In this document: positions 17,518-26,276 of the stretch, piece by piece | How the letters are laid out: every line of letters begins with the position of its first letter | How positions within the stretch are numbered: the stretch's first letter is position 1 | Assembly: GCF_040394755.1 (NCBI RefSeq) | Contig: NZ_JBEBRQ010000008.1 | Strand: one strand, 5' to 3' | From: Castellaniella defragrans_A | Lineage (GTDB): Bacteria > Pseudomonadota > Gammaproteobacteria > Burkholderiales > Burkholderiaceae_B | DNA length: 64,000 bases | The notes under the pieces: model-generated | The model's input: the letters and a program-made list of their open reading frames with translations, nothing else | What the model was told of the DNA's origin: nothing | Database searches by the model: none | Made by a program: the position numbers and the translations under genes

Positions 17518-17877
17518 ATGCGGAAATTCGTGATCCACATCGACGACACAGGCGAACGCTACACCTGCGCGGACGATCGTTCCGTGCTCGCAGGCATGGA
17601 GGCGCTGGGCAGGAAAGGCATCCCCATCGGCTGCCGCCAAGGCGGCTGCGGCGTGTGCAAGGTACAAGTACTCAGCGGCCGCTATATCAGCCAGGTCATG
17701 AGCCGGGCCCATGTCAGCGCGCACGAGGAGGCACGCGGCTGTGCGCTCTCGTGCCGCATCAAACCCGCCAGCGACCTGCGCATCCGGGTACTCGGTCAAA
17801 TGAGGAAAAACCTGTGCCGTCCCGCGCCCCCATCATCGACGGCACACACCGAAACTTCCCCAACCGTTACACATTAA
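17518..17877 (+). CDS. XylT-type [2Fe-2S] ferredoxin of the meta-cleavage pathway
   Basis: A 119-residue plant-type ferredoxin. Cluster ligands are Cys39, Cys44 and Cys47 in GCRQGGCGVCKVQ, with a fourth from the CALSC segment (probably Cys79). In toluene and phenol plasmids the equivalent XylT/DmpQ protein reduces the oxidised active-site iron of catechol 2,3-dioxygenase and so rescues it from inactivation by substituted catechols. Its place directly before the dioxygenase gene fits that job. CAGGAG lies before the ATG. The last 25 residues (PAPPSSTAHTETSP) are a low-complexity tail. Confidence 0.88.
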   Translation: MRKFVIHIDDTGERYTCADDRSVLAGMEALGRKGIPIGCRQGGCGVCKVQVLSGRYISQVMSRAHVSAHEEARGCALSCRIKPASDLRIRVLGQMRKNLCRPAPPSSTAHTETSPTVTH

Positions 17878-17901
17878 CCTCGAAGCCAAAGGAGACGACA
17901 C

Positions 17902-18828
17902 ATGACAATGACCGGCATTTTGCGTCCGGGCCACGCACAGATCCGTGTGCTCGACATCGAAGAATCCGTCAAATGGTATACCGAGGTCCTGGGACTGGTG
18001 CCCATGGGCCGCGATACGCAGGGACGCGCCTATTTCAAGACACGCCAGGAGCGCGACCACAACAGCGTCATCCTGCGCCAGGCCGACCGCGCAGGCCTGG
18101 ACTTCTTTGGCTTCAAGGTGCGTGACACGGCCACGCTGGATGATCTCGAGAAAAAGCTCCAGGCCCACGGCGTGACCACCCAACGCATGCCGGCGGGGGA
18201 TCTGCTGGAGACCGGCGAGCGGGTGCGCTTCAGGATTCCCACAGGTCATACCCTGGAGCTCTATACCGAGAAAAAGGCCGTCGGCAATGCCACGGGCTGC
18301 TTCAACCCGGACATGGACGTCATCGATCAACCCGGCATCATTCCCATCCGCATGGACCATTGCCTGATGTACGGCACGGATCTCGACGGTTCGCGGGACC
18401 TGTTGACGCAGGTGCTTGGATTCAACCTGGTCGAACGCGCCAAACTCGAGGATCGCGAAACGGACCTGGCCGTATGGCTGACCTGCAGCACCAAGGCGCA
18501 TGACATCGCCTTCGTGCGCCACGGCGAGGACGACAAGCTGCACCATCTCTCGTTCCAGCTCGGCAGTTGGGAACAAGTCCTGCGCGCCGCCGACATCATG
18601 AGCAAGAACCGCGTCTCGATCGACATGGGACCCACGCGCCACGGCGTCACCAACGGTACGACGATCTATTTCTTCGATCCCTCGGGCAACCGCCTGGAGA
18701 CTTTCGCGGGCGGCTATGACCACTACCCGGACATGGAGCCCATCACCTGGGCCTGGGAAGAAATAGGCGCGGGGATCTTCTATCACAACCGCAAGTTGAA
18801 CGACGCCTTCCTGAGCGTGGTGACCTGA
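17902..18828 (+). CDS. xylE: Catechol 2,3-dioxygenase (extradiol ring cleavage)
   Basis: A 308-residue two-domain vicinal-oxygen-chelate protein, essentially the length of XylE (307). The Fe(II) ligands are visible: His153 in IRMDHCLMYG, a His in KLHHLSFQLG (214-215) and Glu266 in FFDPSGNRLETFAGG. It cleaves catechol next to the diol to 2-hydroxymuconic semialdehyde, the first step of the meta pathway encoded here. Strong context: ferredoxin before and semialdehyde dehydrogenase after. No upstream monooxygenase or dioxygenase that would make catechol is in the window. Confidence 0.95.
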   Translation: MTMTGILRPGHAQIRVLDIEESVKWYTEVLGLVPMGRDTQGRAYFKTRQERDHNSVILRQADRAGLDFFGFKVRDTATLDDLEKKLQAHGVTTQRMPAGDLLETGERVRFRIPTGHTLELYTEKKAVGNATGCFNPDMDVIDQPGIIPIRMDHCLMYGTDLDGSRDLLTQVLGFNLVERAKLEDRETDLAVWLTCSTKAHDIAFVRHGEDDKLHHLSFQLGSWEQVLRAADIMSKNRVSIDMGPTRHGVTNGTTIYFFDPSGNRLETFAGGYDHYPDMEPITWAWEEIGAGIFYHNRKLNDAFLSVVT

Positions 18829-18923
18829 GAGGGCGCATCGCGCAGCAGTCCAAAGGTCGCGCCGCAGGCGCAGCGGGCAGCGGCGCGCCAGGTTTCTTTT
18901 CCTATCCATCGCAAGGCAGCATC

Positions 18924-20384
18924 ATGAAAGAGTTCCTCAACTTCATCAACGGCGAGTACGTCCGCAGCGCCAGTGGCAAGACATTCGACGACATCAACCC
19001 TGTCAATGGCCAGGTGATCGGCAAGATCCACGAGGCGGGAAAGGCCGAGGTGGATGCCGCGGTGGCGGCGGCCAAGGCGGCGCTGCAGGGCGATTGGGGC
19101 AGGATCTCCATCAACGAGCGCTGCACGCTCCTCGATGCGCTGACCGCCGAGATCAACCGCCGCTTCGACGATTTCCTGCAGGCCGAGATCGCCGATACCG
19201 GCAAGCCCCGCCATCTGGCTGCGCACATCGACATTCCGCGCGGGGCCGCCAATTTCCAGGTCTTCATCGACACCATCAAGAGCGCGTCCACCGAGTCGTT
19301 CAGGATGACCACGCCCGACGGCAAGACCGCTCTATCCTATGGCGTGCGGGTGCCTCGCGGCGTGATCGCCGTCGTCTGTCCCTGGAACCTGCCGCTGCTG
19401 CTGATGACCTGGAAGGTCGGCCCGGCGCTGGCCTGCGGCAACACGGTGGTCGTCAAACCATCCGAGGAAACACCAGCCACCGCGACCCTGCTGGGCGAGG
19501 TGATGAACGCCGTGGGGATGCCCAAGGGCGTCTACAACGTCGTGCATGGCTTTGGCCCCGGCTCGGCCGGTGAATTCCTCACTCGCCATCCGGATGTCAA
19601 CGGGATTACCTTCACGGGCGAAACACGCACCGGCGAGGCGATCATGAAAGCCGCCGCCGAGGGGATCCGTCCGGTCTCGATGGAACTGGGCGGCAAGAAC
19701 GCCGCCGTGGTATTTGCCGATTGCGACTTTCAGGTTGCCGTCGACACGCTGACGCGCTCGTGCTTCGAGAACGCCGGCCAGGTGTGCCTGGGCACGGAGC
19801 GCGTCTATGTCGAACGCCCCTTGTATGAAAAACTCGTCGGCGCTCTCAAGGTGCGGGCCGAGGCCATGACGCCCGGCGATCCATATGACGACGCCACCAG
19901 GATCGGACCGGTGATCAGCAAAGAGCATCAGCACAAAGTGCTGTCCTATTACCGCAAGGCCGTCGAGGAAGGCGCGACGGTCGTCACCGGCGGCGGCGTG
20001 CCTGGCATGCCCGAATCGCTCAAGGATGGCTCCTGGGTGCAGCCAACCATCTGGACCGGCCTGCCCGACACGGCCAGCGTCATCACCGACGAGGTTTTCG
20101 GGCCCTGCTGCCACATCAGCCCATTCGACACCGAGGCAGAAGTCCTGACCAGAATCAATGCCAACCGCTACGGCCTGGCCACGGCTATTTTCACGCAGGA
20201 CATCGGGCGCGCCAATCGCGTCGCCCAATCGATCCATGTGGGTCTGACCTGGATCAATTGCTGGTTTCTCCGCGACCTGCGCACATCGTTCGGCGGCTCC
20301 AAGCAATCCGGCATCGGGCGCGAAGGCGGCTTGCACTCCTTCGAGTTCTACACCGATCTGCGCAATGTGATGGTCAAGTTCTGA
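18924..20384 (+). CDS. 2-hydroxymuconic semialdehyde dehydrogenase
   Basis: A 486-residue NAD-dependent aldehyde dehydrogenase. Signatures are PWNLPLLLMTWKVGPALACGN, VSMELGGKNAAVVFADCD (general-base Glu) and FENAGQVCLGTERVYVE (catalytic Cys). It matches the XylG/DmpC/PraB group and oxidises the ring-cleavage aldehyde to 4-oxalocrotonate. Because the hydrolase (XylF/DmpD) is missing from this operon, this enzyme is the only encoded exit from the semialdehyde. Ninety-five bases separate it from the dioxygenase gene, with a GC hairpin-prone stretch in between. Confidence 0.93.
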   Translation: MKEFLNFINGEYVRSASGKTFDDINPVNGQVIGKIHEAGKAEVDAAVAAAKAALQGDWGRISINERCTLLDALTAEINRRFDDFLQAEIADTGKPRHLAAHIDIPRGAANFQVFIDTIKSASTESFRMTTPDGKTALSYGVRVPRGVIAVVCPWNLPLLLMTWKVGPALACGNTVVVKPSEETPATATLLGEVMNAVGMPKGVYNVVHGFGPGSAGEFLTRHPDVNGITFTGETRTGEAIMKAAAEGIRPVSMELGGKNAAVVFADCDFQVAVDTLTRSCFENAGQVCLGTERVYVERPLYEKLVGALKVRAEAMTPGDPYDDATRIGPVISKEHQHKVLSYYRKAVEEGATVVTGGGVPGMPESLKDGSWVQPTIWTGLPDTASVITDEVFGPCCHISPFDTEAEVLTRINANRYGLATAIFTQDIGRANRVAQSIHVGLTWINCWFLRDLRTSFGGSKQSGIGREGGLHSFEFYTDLRNVMVKF

Positions 20385-20407
20385 AATCCTCTCTCATCGC
20401 ACAAAAA

Positions 20408-21193
20408 ATGATGAAACAGACCCTGCTCACGACCCTGAGCGATCAACTGTACGCAGCCCTGCGCGAATGCCGGACCCTGGCGCCATTGACGCAGCAGCAT
20501 CCCGATCTGACCGTGGACGACGCCTATGCCATCCAGCAGCGGATCATGGTGCGGCGTCTGGCCGCGGGCGAGAAGGTCATCGGCAAAAAGGTCGGCGTGA
20601 CCAGCCAGGCGGTGATGGACCTGCTGGGCGTATTCCAGCCCGACTTTGGCTGGCTCACCGACGCCATGGTCTACAACGAAGGCGAGGCCATTGCCGCGAA
20701 CACGCTGATTCAGCCCAAGGCCGAGGGCGAGATCGCCTTCTTGCTCAGGAAAACCCTCAAGGGTCCGGGCGTGACTGTCGCCGATGTGCTCGCCGCAACC
20801 GAAGGCGTGATGGCCTGCTTTGAAATCGTCGACTCGCGCATCCAGGACTGGCAGATCAAGATCCAGGACACCGTGGCCGACAACGCCTCCTGCGGCGTCT
20901 TCGTGCTCGGCGACCGCCTGGTGGATGTGCGCGATGTCGACCTGGCCACCTGTGGCATGGTGCTGGAGAAAAACGGCGAGATCGTGGCCACCGGCGCAGG
21001 CGCGGCCGCCCTGGGCCATCCCGCCAACGCCATCGCCTGGCTGGCCAACACCCTGGGGACGCGCGGCGTCGCGCTGGAGGCTGGCGAGGTCGTGCTGTCG
21101 GGATCGCTCGCCAGTATGGTGCCGGTCAAGGCCGGCGACAACCTGCGCGTGAACATCGGCGGCATCGGCGGCTGCTCGGTGCGCTTTGTCTGA
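20408..21193 (+). CDS. 2-oxopent-4-enoate hydratase
   Basis: From ATG 20408 (MMKQTLLTTLSDQLYAALRE), 261 residues; a second ATG follows at once and neither has a clear ribosome binding site. It belongs to the fumarylacetoacetase-fold hydratase/decarboxylase family (XylJ/DmpE/MhpD): GKKVGVTSQAVMDLLGV, EGEIAFLLRKTL with metal-binding Glu residues, and DNASCGVFVLG. It hydrates 2-hydroxypenta-2,4-dienoate to 4-hydroxy-2-oxovalerate. It is homologous to the decarboxylase encoded at 23234, with which it forms a functional complex in well-studied pathways. Confidence 0.92.
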   Translation: MMKQTLLTTLSDQLYAALRECRTLAPLTQQHPDLTVDDAYAIQQRIMVRRLAAGEKVIGKKVGVTSQAVMDLLGVFQPDFGWLTDAMVYNEGEAIAANTLIQPKAEGEIAFLLRKTLKGPGVTVADVLAATEGVMACFEIVDSRIQDWQIKIQDTVADNASCGVFVLGDRLVDVRDVDLATCGMVLEKNGEIVATGAGAAALGHPANAIAWLANTLGTRGVALEAGEVVLSGSLASMVPVKAGDNLRVNIGGIGGCSVRFV

Positions 21194-21238
21194 AAAAACC
21201 AGACCTGCGCAGCGACGGAAATTCACCGGAGATTTCGA

Positions 21239-22153
21239 ATGAGCCAGAAAATCAAATGCGCCCTGATCGGCCCGGGCAACATCGGCACCGACCTGCTCGC
21301 CAAGCTGCGGCGCAGCCCGGTGCTGGAACCCGTCTGGATGGTGGGCATCGACCCCGAATCCGACGGCCTCGCCCGCGCCCGCGAGATGGGCATCAAAACC
21401 ACCGCCAAAGGCGTGGACGAGCTGATGCGGCACATCAAGGCCGACGGCGTGCAAATCGTCTTCGATGCCACCAGCGCCTACGCGCACGCCGAGAACTCGC
21501 GCAAGGTCACCGGGCAAGGCGCCATGATGATCGACCTCACGCCCGCGGCCATTGGCCCTTACTGCGTCCCTCCCGTCAACATCAAGGCGCACGTGGGCCA
21601 GCGCGAAATGAACGTCAACATGGTCACCTGCGGCGGTCAGGCCACCATTCCCATGGTCGCCGCCGTCAGCCGCGTGCAGCCCGTGGCCTACGCCGAGATC
21701 GTCGCTACCGTCTCCAGCAAATCCGCAGGCCCGGGCACGCGCAAGAACATCGATGAATTCACCCGAACCACCGCCGGCGCGATCGAAAAAGTGGGCGGCG
21801 CACAAAAAGGCAAGGCCATCATCATCATCAACCCGGCCGAGCCCCCGCTCATCATGCGCGACACCGTGCATTGCCTCACCGCAGGCGAACCCGACCAGGC
21901 CGCCATCACCGAGAGCATCCACGCCATGCTGGCCGAAGTGCAGAAATATGTGCCCGGCTACCGGCTCGTCAACGGCCCGGTCTTTGACGGCAAACGCATC
22001 AGCATCTATCTGGAGGTCGAAGGCCTGGGCGACTACCTGCCCAAATACTCGGGCAACCTGGACATCATGACCGCCGCCGCGGCGCGCACCGCCGAAATGT
22101 TCGCCGAGGAGCTCCTGGCCGGGCGCCTAAGCCTGCAAAATGCCGCTGCTTGA
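21239..22153 (+). CDS. Acetaldehyde dehydrogenase (acylating)
   Basis: A 304-residue protein of the DmpF/XylQ/MhpF family. The N-terminal Rossmann motif is ALIGPGNIGTDLL and the catalytic Cys lies in NMVTCGGQATIPMVAA. It converts acetaldehyde, NAD+ and CoA to acetyl-CoA. It forms a channelling complex with the aldolase encoded 27 nt downstream, so that acetaldehyde is not released. A GGAG-like site precedes the ATG. Confidence 0.95.
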   Translation: MSQKIKCALIGPGNIGTDLLAKLRRSPVLEPVWMVGIDPESDGLARAREMGIKTTAKGVDELMRHIKADGVQIVFDATSAYAHAENSRKVTGQGAMMIDLTPAAIGPYCVPPVNIKAHVGQREMNVNMVTCGGQATIPMVAAVSRVQPVAYAEIVATVSSKSAGPGTRKNIDEFTRTTAGAIEKVGGAQKGKAIIIINPAEPPLIMRDTVHCLTAGEPDQAAITESIHAMLAEVQKYVPGYRLVNGPVFDGKRISIYLEVEGLGDYLPKYSGNLDIMTAAAARTAEMFAEELLAGRLSLQNAAA

Positions 22154-22180
22154 AAACGCGCGCCCCAAAAAGGACACCCC

Positions 22181-23215
22181 ATGAGCATCAAAAACCAGCA
22201 AGTCACCTTGCATGAAATGGCACTGCGCGACGGCATGCACCCCAAGCAGCACCAGATCACGCTCGAACAGATGAAATCCATCGCCACCGCGCTGGACGAC
22301 GCGGGTATGCCCCTGATCGAAATCACCCACGGCGACGGCCTGGGCGGCGGCTCGGTCAATTACGGTTTTGCCGCGCACACCGACGAGGAATACCTCCAGG
22401 CGGTCGTGCCCCTCATGAAACACGCCAAGATTTCGGCTCTGCTGCTGCCCGGCATCGGCACCGTCGACCACCTGAAGATGGCGCACGCAGCGGGTGTACA
22501 CACCATCCGCGTGGCCACGCACTGCACCGAGGCCGATGTCTCCGAGCAGCACATCACCCTGGCGCGCAAGCTCGGCATGGACACCGTCGGCTTCCTGATG
22601 ATGAGCCACATGAGCAGCCCCGAGGGCCTGACCAAGCAGGCCCGGCTGATGGAGAGCTACGGCGCCAACTGCATCTACATCACCGACTCCGCCGGTCATA
22701 TGCTGCCCGATGATGTCCGCGCCCGCCTGGGCGCGGTGCGCGATGCGCTCAAGCCCGAGACAGAATTGGGGTTTCACGCGCACCACAACCTGGCCATGGG
22801 CGTGGCCAACTCCATCACCGCCATCGAGATGGGCGCCAACCGCATCGATGCCGCGTCCGCCGGCCTGGGCGCCGGCGCCGGCAACACGCCAATGGAGGTG
22901 CTGGTCGCGGTGCTGGACATGATGGGGGTGAAAACAGGCGTGGACGTCTTCAAGATCCAGGACGTGGCCGAGGACCTGATCGTACCCATCATGGATTTTC
23001 CGATCCGCATCGACCGCGATGCGCTCACCCTGGGCTACGCGGGCGTGTACGGCTCTTTCCTGCTGTTTGCCAAGCGCGCCGAAAAGAAATACGGCGTGCC
23101 CGCGCGCGAGATCCTGGTCGAGATGGGCCGCAGAGGCTGCGTCGGCGGCCAGGAAGACATGATCGAAGACACGGCGCTGACACTGGCGCGCGCGCGTGGC
23201 CTGAAGGTAGCGTAA
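22181..23215 (+). CDS. 4-hydroxy-2-oxovalerate aldolase
   Basis: A 344-residue HMGL-like TIM-barrel aldolase (DmpG/XylK/MhpE). The metal- and base-bearing motifs VTLHEMALRDGMHPKQHQ near the N-terminus and ELGFHAHHNLAMGVANS in the middle are intact. It splits 4-hydroxy-2-oxovalerate into pyruvate and acetaldehyde, and the latter passes to the partner dehydrogenase. Length and the C-terminal DmpG communication domain are normal. Confidence 0.95.
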   Translation: MSIKNQQVTLHEMALRDGMHPKQHQITLEQMKSIATALDDAGMPLIEITHGDGLGGGSVNYGFAAHTDEEYLQAVVPLMKHAKISALLLPGIGTVDHLKMAHAAGVHTIRVATHCTEADVSEQHITLARKLGMDTVGFLMMSHMSSPEGLTKQARLMESYGANCIYITDSAGHMLPDDVRARLGAVRDALKPETELGFHAHHNLAMGVANSITAIEMGANRIDAASAGLGAGAGNTPMEVLVAVLDMMGVKTGVDVFKIQDVAEDLIVPIMDFPIRIDRDALTLGYAGVYGSFLLFAKRAEKKYGVPAREILVEMGRRGCVGGQEDMIEDTALTLARARGLKVA

Positions 23216-23233
23216 GCACAAAGAGGATACCTC

Positions 23234-24022
23234 ATGACCCTGGACCCACAAACTATCGAACGCCTGGCGGAACATCTGGAAAACTGCCAGCGCGAAGCCC
23301 GCGATACACCCAAGATCACCGACGAACACCCCGGGATGGACTGGGACGACGCCTATGCCATCCAGGACGCCATCCTGGCGCGCAAACTCGCGCGCGGCGC
23401 GCGCGTGGTCGGTCTCAAGGCCGGCCTGACCTCGCACGCCAAGATGCGCCAGATGGGCGTGACCGATCCGGTGTTCGGCTTCCTGGTCGATGAGTTCGCC
23501 GTCCCGGAAGGCGCGGCGATCAAGACGGGCGCACTGATCCATCCCAAGGTCGAACCCGAGATCGCCTTCGTGCTCAAAACCGCGCTCAAGGGGCCGGGCT
23601 GCCACATCGGCGCGGTGCTGGCCGCGACCGACTACGTGCTGCCCGGCATCGAGGTCATCGACAGCCGCTACCGCGATTTCAAGTTCGACCTGAAAAGCGT
23701 GGTGGCCGACAACACCTCGGCAGCCCGCTTCGTCATCGGCGGCCAGCCCCTGCGCGCGCGGGATGTGGACCTGCGCACCGTGGGCCTGGTGCTCGAGAAA
23801 AACGGTGAACCGGCGGCCCTCGGCGCGGGCGCGGCGGTGCTGGGCCATCCGGCGGCGGCCATCGCCATGCTGGCCAACCACCTGGGGCGGCGCGGCCGAG
23901 AGCTTCCCGCCGGCAGCCTCATTCTCTCGGGCGGCGCCACCGAGGCGGTGGCTGTGGCCGCGGGCGACAACGTCAGCCTGCGCGCGCAAGGCATGGGCAG
24001 CGTGTCCATCCGTTTCGAATAA
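23234..24022 (+). CDS. 4-oxalocrotonate decarboxylase
   Basis: A 262-residue homologue of the hydratase at 20408, in the XylI/DmpH group: GLKAGLTSHAKMRQMGVTDP, VEPEIAFVLKTALKGPGC and ADNTSAARFVIGG. It decarboxylates 2-oxohex-3-enedioate to 2-hydroxypenta-2,4-dienoate, in complex with the hydratase. The order aldolase-decarboxylase-tautomerase matches the dmp and xyl operons. Confidence 0.93.
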   Translation: MTLDPQTIERLAEHLENCQREARDTPKITDEHPGMDWDDAYAIQDAILARKLARGARVVGLKAGLTSHAKMRQMGVTDPVFGFLVDEFAVPEGAAIKTGALIHPKVEPEIAFVLKTALKGPGCHIGAVLAATDYVLPGIEVIDSRYRDFKFDLKSVVADNTSAARFVIGGQPLRARDVDLRTVGLVLEKNGEPAALGAGAAVLGHPAAAIAMLANHLGRRGRELPAGSLILSGGATEAVAVAAGDNVSLRAQGMGSVSIRFE

Positions 24023-24036
24023 CAAGGAGCAGCCCC

Positions 24037-24228
24037 ATGCCATTTGCCCAGATCTATCTGCTCGAAGGCCGCACCGAGGATCAAAAAAAAGCGGTGATCG
24101 AAAAAGTCACCCAGGCGCTGGTCGAGGCCATCGGCACGCCAGCGGCCAATGTCCGCGTCTGGATCCACGATGTGCCCAAAGAAAACTGGGGCATTGCCGG
24201 CGTCAGCGCCAAGGAACTGGGGCGCTAG
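24037..24228 (+). CDS. 4-oxalocrotonate tautomerase
   Basis: A 63-codon gene; after Met removal the mature protein starts with the catalytic Pro1 (PFAQIYLLEGRTEDQKKAVI), with the expected Arg and Lys residues. It interconverts enol and keto forms of 4-oxalocrotonate before decarboxylation. Fifteen bases after the decarboxylase gene, it is the last gene of the meta operon. AAGGAG stands at the right distance from the ATG. Confidence 0.95.
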   Translation: MPFAQIYLLEGRTEDQKKAVIEKVTQALVEAIGTPAANVRVWIHDVPKENWGIAGVSAKELGR

Positions 24229-24298
24229 TGTAGTGTTCGACGCTAGGAACGCTCTGAAGCTTGCGCAACAGGATTTGCAGCGCGGCAGGCCGCCCATT

Positions 24299-24316
24299 GC
24301 GCCGCGTCTGCGGCGC
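24299..24316 (+). terminator. GC-rich hairpin after the meta-cleavage operon
   Basis: GCGCCGC-GTCT-GCGGCGC is a 7-bp perfect stem 70 bp after the tautomerase stop. There is no T-run, so it may end transcription only with Rho or simply protect the 3' end. The rest of the 183-bp gap up to 24411 shows no gene. Confidence 0.45.
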
Positions 24317-24411
24317 GGGACTCGAGAAATCCCTTGTCCCATCAGGAGAAATTGGCAGCCAGTCGATCAGGCGGGGTAACATTGGGCAGGAACGCTCAAT
24401 CGTACTGAATC

Positions 24412-25452
24412 ATGCCCTCCATCCCCCGCCCGATCGACACAGCAATCCCACGCCAGCGCCGCCGCGCGCTCCTGGGCCTGCTGCCCGCCATCGCCCTGGC
24501 CGGGGCTCCCGCCGCGCGCGCCTTCGCCGCCGAGGGCCCGCGCGCGCGCCTGGTCCTGTCGGGGCCGCCGGCCACGGTTTCCTTTCCCCTGATTCACATG
24601 ATGGAATCCGGCGCCCTGGCGTCGGTTGCACAGAAAGTCGAGTTCCACCTCTGGACCAACCCCGACCAGTTGCGGGCGCTGGCGATCGAGGGCGCGGCCG
24701 ACGTCATGGCGGTGCCCTCGAACGTCGGCGCCAATCTGTACAACCGGGGCGTCCCGCTGACGCTGCTGAACATCTCGGTGTGGGGCATGCTGTGGATGAT
24801 CTCGCGCAACCCCGACATGCATACCCTGGCCGACTTCCGCGGGCTCGAGATCGCTCTGCCTTTCCGCGCCGACATGCCCGACATTCTGTTCAGCCTGCTG
24901 GTCAGGCGCCAGGGCCTGAACCCCCGGACCGATTTCAAGATCCGCTACGTCGCCACGCCCATGGACGCCATGCAGTTGCTGCTGACCCGGCGCGTGGACC
25001 ACGCGCTGCTGGCCGAGCCCGCCGTTTCCATGGCCCTGCGTAAAACCCACTCCTTCCCCATATCGATCGTCGCGCCCGAGCTCTATCGCAGCGTCAGCCT
25101 GACCGAGGAATGGGGCCGCGTGCTCTCGCGCCCGGCGCGCATCCCGCAGGCGGGCATCGCCGCCCTCGGCCCGGCGCGCGAGGACCCGGCGCTGATCGCC
25201 GCCGTGCGCGAGGCCTATGCCCAATCGCAGGCCTGGTGCGACGCCAATCCCCAGGCATGTGGCGAACTGGTCGCGCGCCACATCGAGATGGTCACACCCG
25301 AGGCCGTGGCCGACGCCATCCAGGCGTCCGTGCGCCACCTGACCACCGCGCACGAGGCGCGGGCCGAGCTGGAATTCTTCTTCGAGCAATTGCTCGCCGA
25401 CCAACCCGGTCTGGTCGGCGGCAAACTGCCCGACGCGGCTTTCTACGCTTGA
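24412..25452 (+). CDS. NitT/SsuA-like ABC importer, substrate-binding protein
   Basis: A 346-residue protein with a twin-arginine-like leader (RQRRRALLGLLPAIALAGAP, cleavage near AARAFAAEG) and an NMT1/SsuA-type binding fold (LVLSGPPATVSFPLIHMMESG; EIALPFRADMPDILFSLLVRR; THSFPISIVAPE). Such proteins bind sulfonates, nitrate, pyrimidine precursors or similar small anions. It is the first gene of a four-gene unit ending in nnrS. That arrangement suggests a link to nitrogen-oxide physiology, but the ligand is not deducible. Confidence 0.85.
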   Translation: MPSIPRPIDTAIPRQRRRALLGLLPAIALAGAPAARAFAAEGPRARLVLSGPPATVSFPLIHMMESGALASVAQKVEFHLWTNPDQLRALAIEGAADVMAVPSNVGANLYNRGVPLTLLNISVWGMLWMISRNPDMHTLADFRGLEIALPFRADMPDILFSLLVRRQGLNPRTDFKIRYVATPMDAMQLLLTRRVDHALLAEPAVSMALRKTHSFPISIVAPELYRSVSLTEEWGRVLSRPARIPQAGIAALGPAREDPALIAAVREAYAQSQAWCDANPQACGELVARHIEMVTPEAVADAIQASVRHLTTAHEARAELEFFFEQLLADQPGLVGGKLPDAAFYA

Positions 25453-25463
25453 ACCGGGCCGCC

Positions 25464-26276
25464 ATGGATTACACGACCGACCAGTCGCGGCCAGGACGCT
25501 TCACGCGCGCGGCCGGCGCGGTCCTCGCGTACCTCTGGAGCGGCTGGGGCGCCATCGCCAGCCTGATGCTGTTCTGCGCCGTCTGGGAATGGGGCGCGCA
25601 GGCCTACGGTTCGCTCATCCTGCCCGGTCCCCTGGAAACCCTGCAACGCCTGACCGCCATGATCGGCCAGGGCGACGCACGCCCGGAACTCGTCATCTCG
25701 GCCCGGCGGGCGCTGACCGGACTGGGCCTGGCGCTGGGCATCGGCAGCCTGCTGGGCTTCATCGCGGGCCGTTCGCTGACCGCGGCCATCATCTCGCGGC
25801 CGCTGGCCACGGTGCTGATGGGCATGCCGCCGATCGCCTGGCTGGTCCTGGCGATGCTATGGTTCGGCATGGGCGACGCCACCCCGGTCTTCACGGTCTT
25901 CGTCGCCTGCCTGCCGGTGGTCTTCGTCGGCGCCCTGCAAGGCGCGCGCACCCTGGACGGCGGCCTGCGCGACATGGCGCGCGCCTACCGCCTGCCCTGG
26001 CGCATGACGCTCACCGACCTGTACCTGCCGCACATGGCGTCCTATCTTTTCCCATCCTGGGTCACGGCCCTGGGCTCCTCCTGGAAAGTGGTCGTCATGG
26101 CCGAGCTGCTGACCACCCCCGACGGCGTGGGCGCCGCCCTGGCGGTATCGCGCGCGCAACTGGACACACCGACCTCCATGGGCTGGATCCTGGCGGTGCT
26201 CGGCCTGCTGCTCGCCTTCGAATATCTGTGCCTGGAACCGCTCAAGCGCACGGTCGAGCGCTGGAGGGCAGCATGA
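25464..26276 (+). CDS. NitT/SsuC-like ABC importer, permease
   Basis: From ATG 25464 (MDYTTDQSRPGRFTRAAGAV), 270 residues; a TTG at 25449 overlapping the previous stop is an alternative start. A BPD_transp_1-type permease with about six helices and the EAA-like loop ARAYRLPWRMTLTDLYLPHMASYLFP that docks the ATPase. The gene lies 11 nt after the binding-protein gene and overlaps the ATPase gene by four bases. Confidence 0.88.
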   Translation: MDYTTDQSRPGRFTRAAGAVLAYLWSGWGAIASLMLFCAVWEWGAQAYGSLILPGPLETLQRLTAMIGQGDARPELVISARRALTGLGLALGIGSLLGFIAGRSLTAAIISRPLATVLMGMPPIAWLVLAMLWFGMGDATPVFTVFVACLPVVFVGALQGARTLDGGLRDMARAYRLPWRMTLTDLYLPHMASYLFPSWVTALGSSWKVVVMAELLTTPDGVGAALAVSRAQLDTPTSMGWILAVLGLLLAFEYLCLEPLKRTVERWRAA

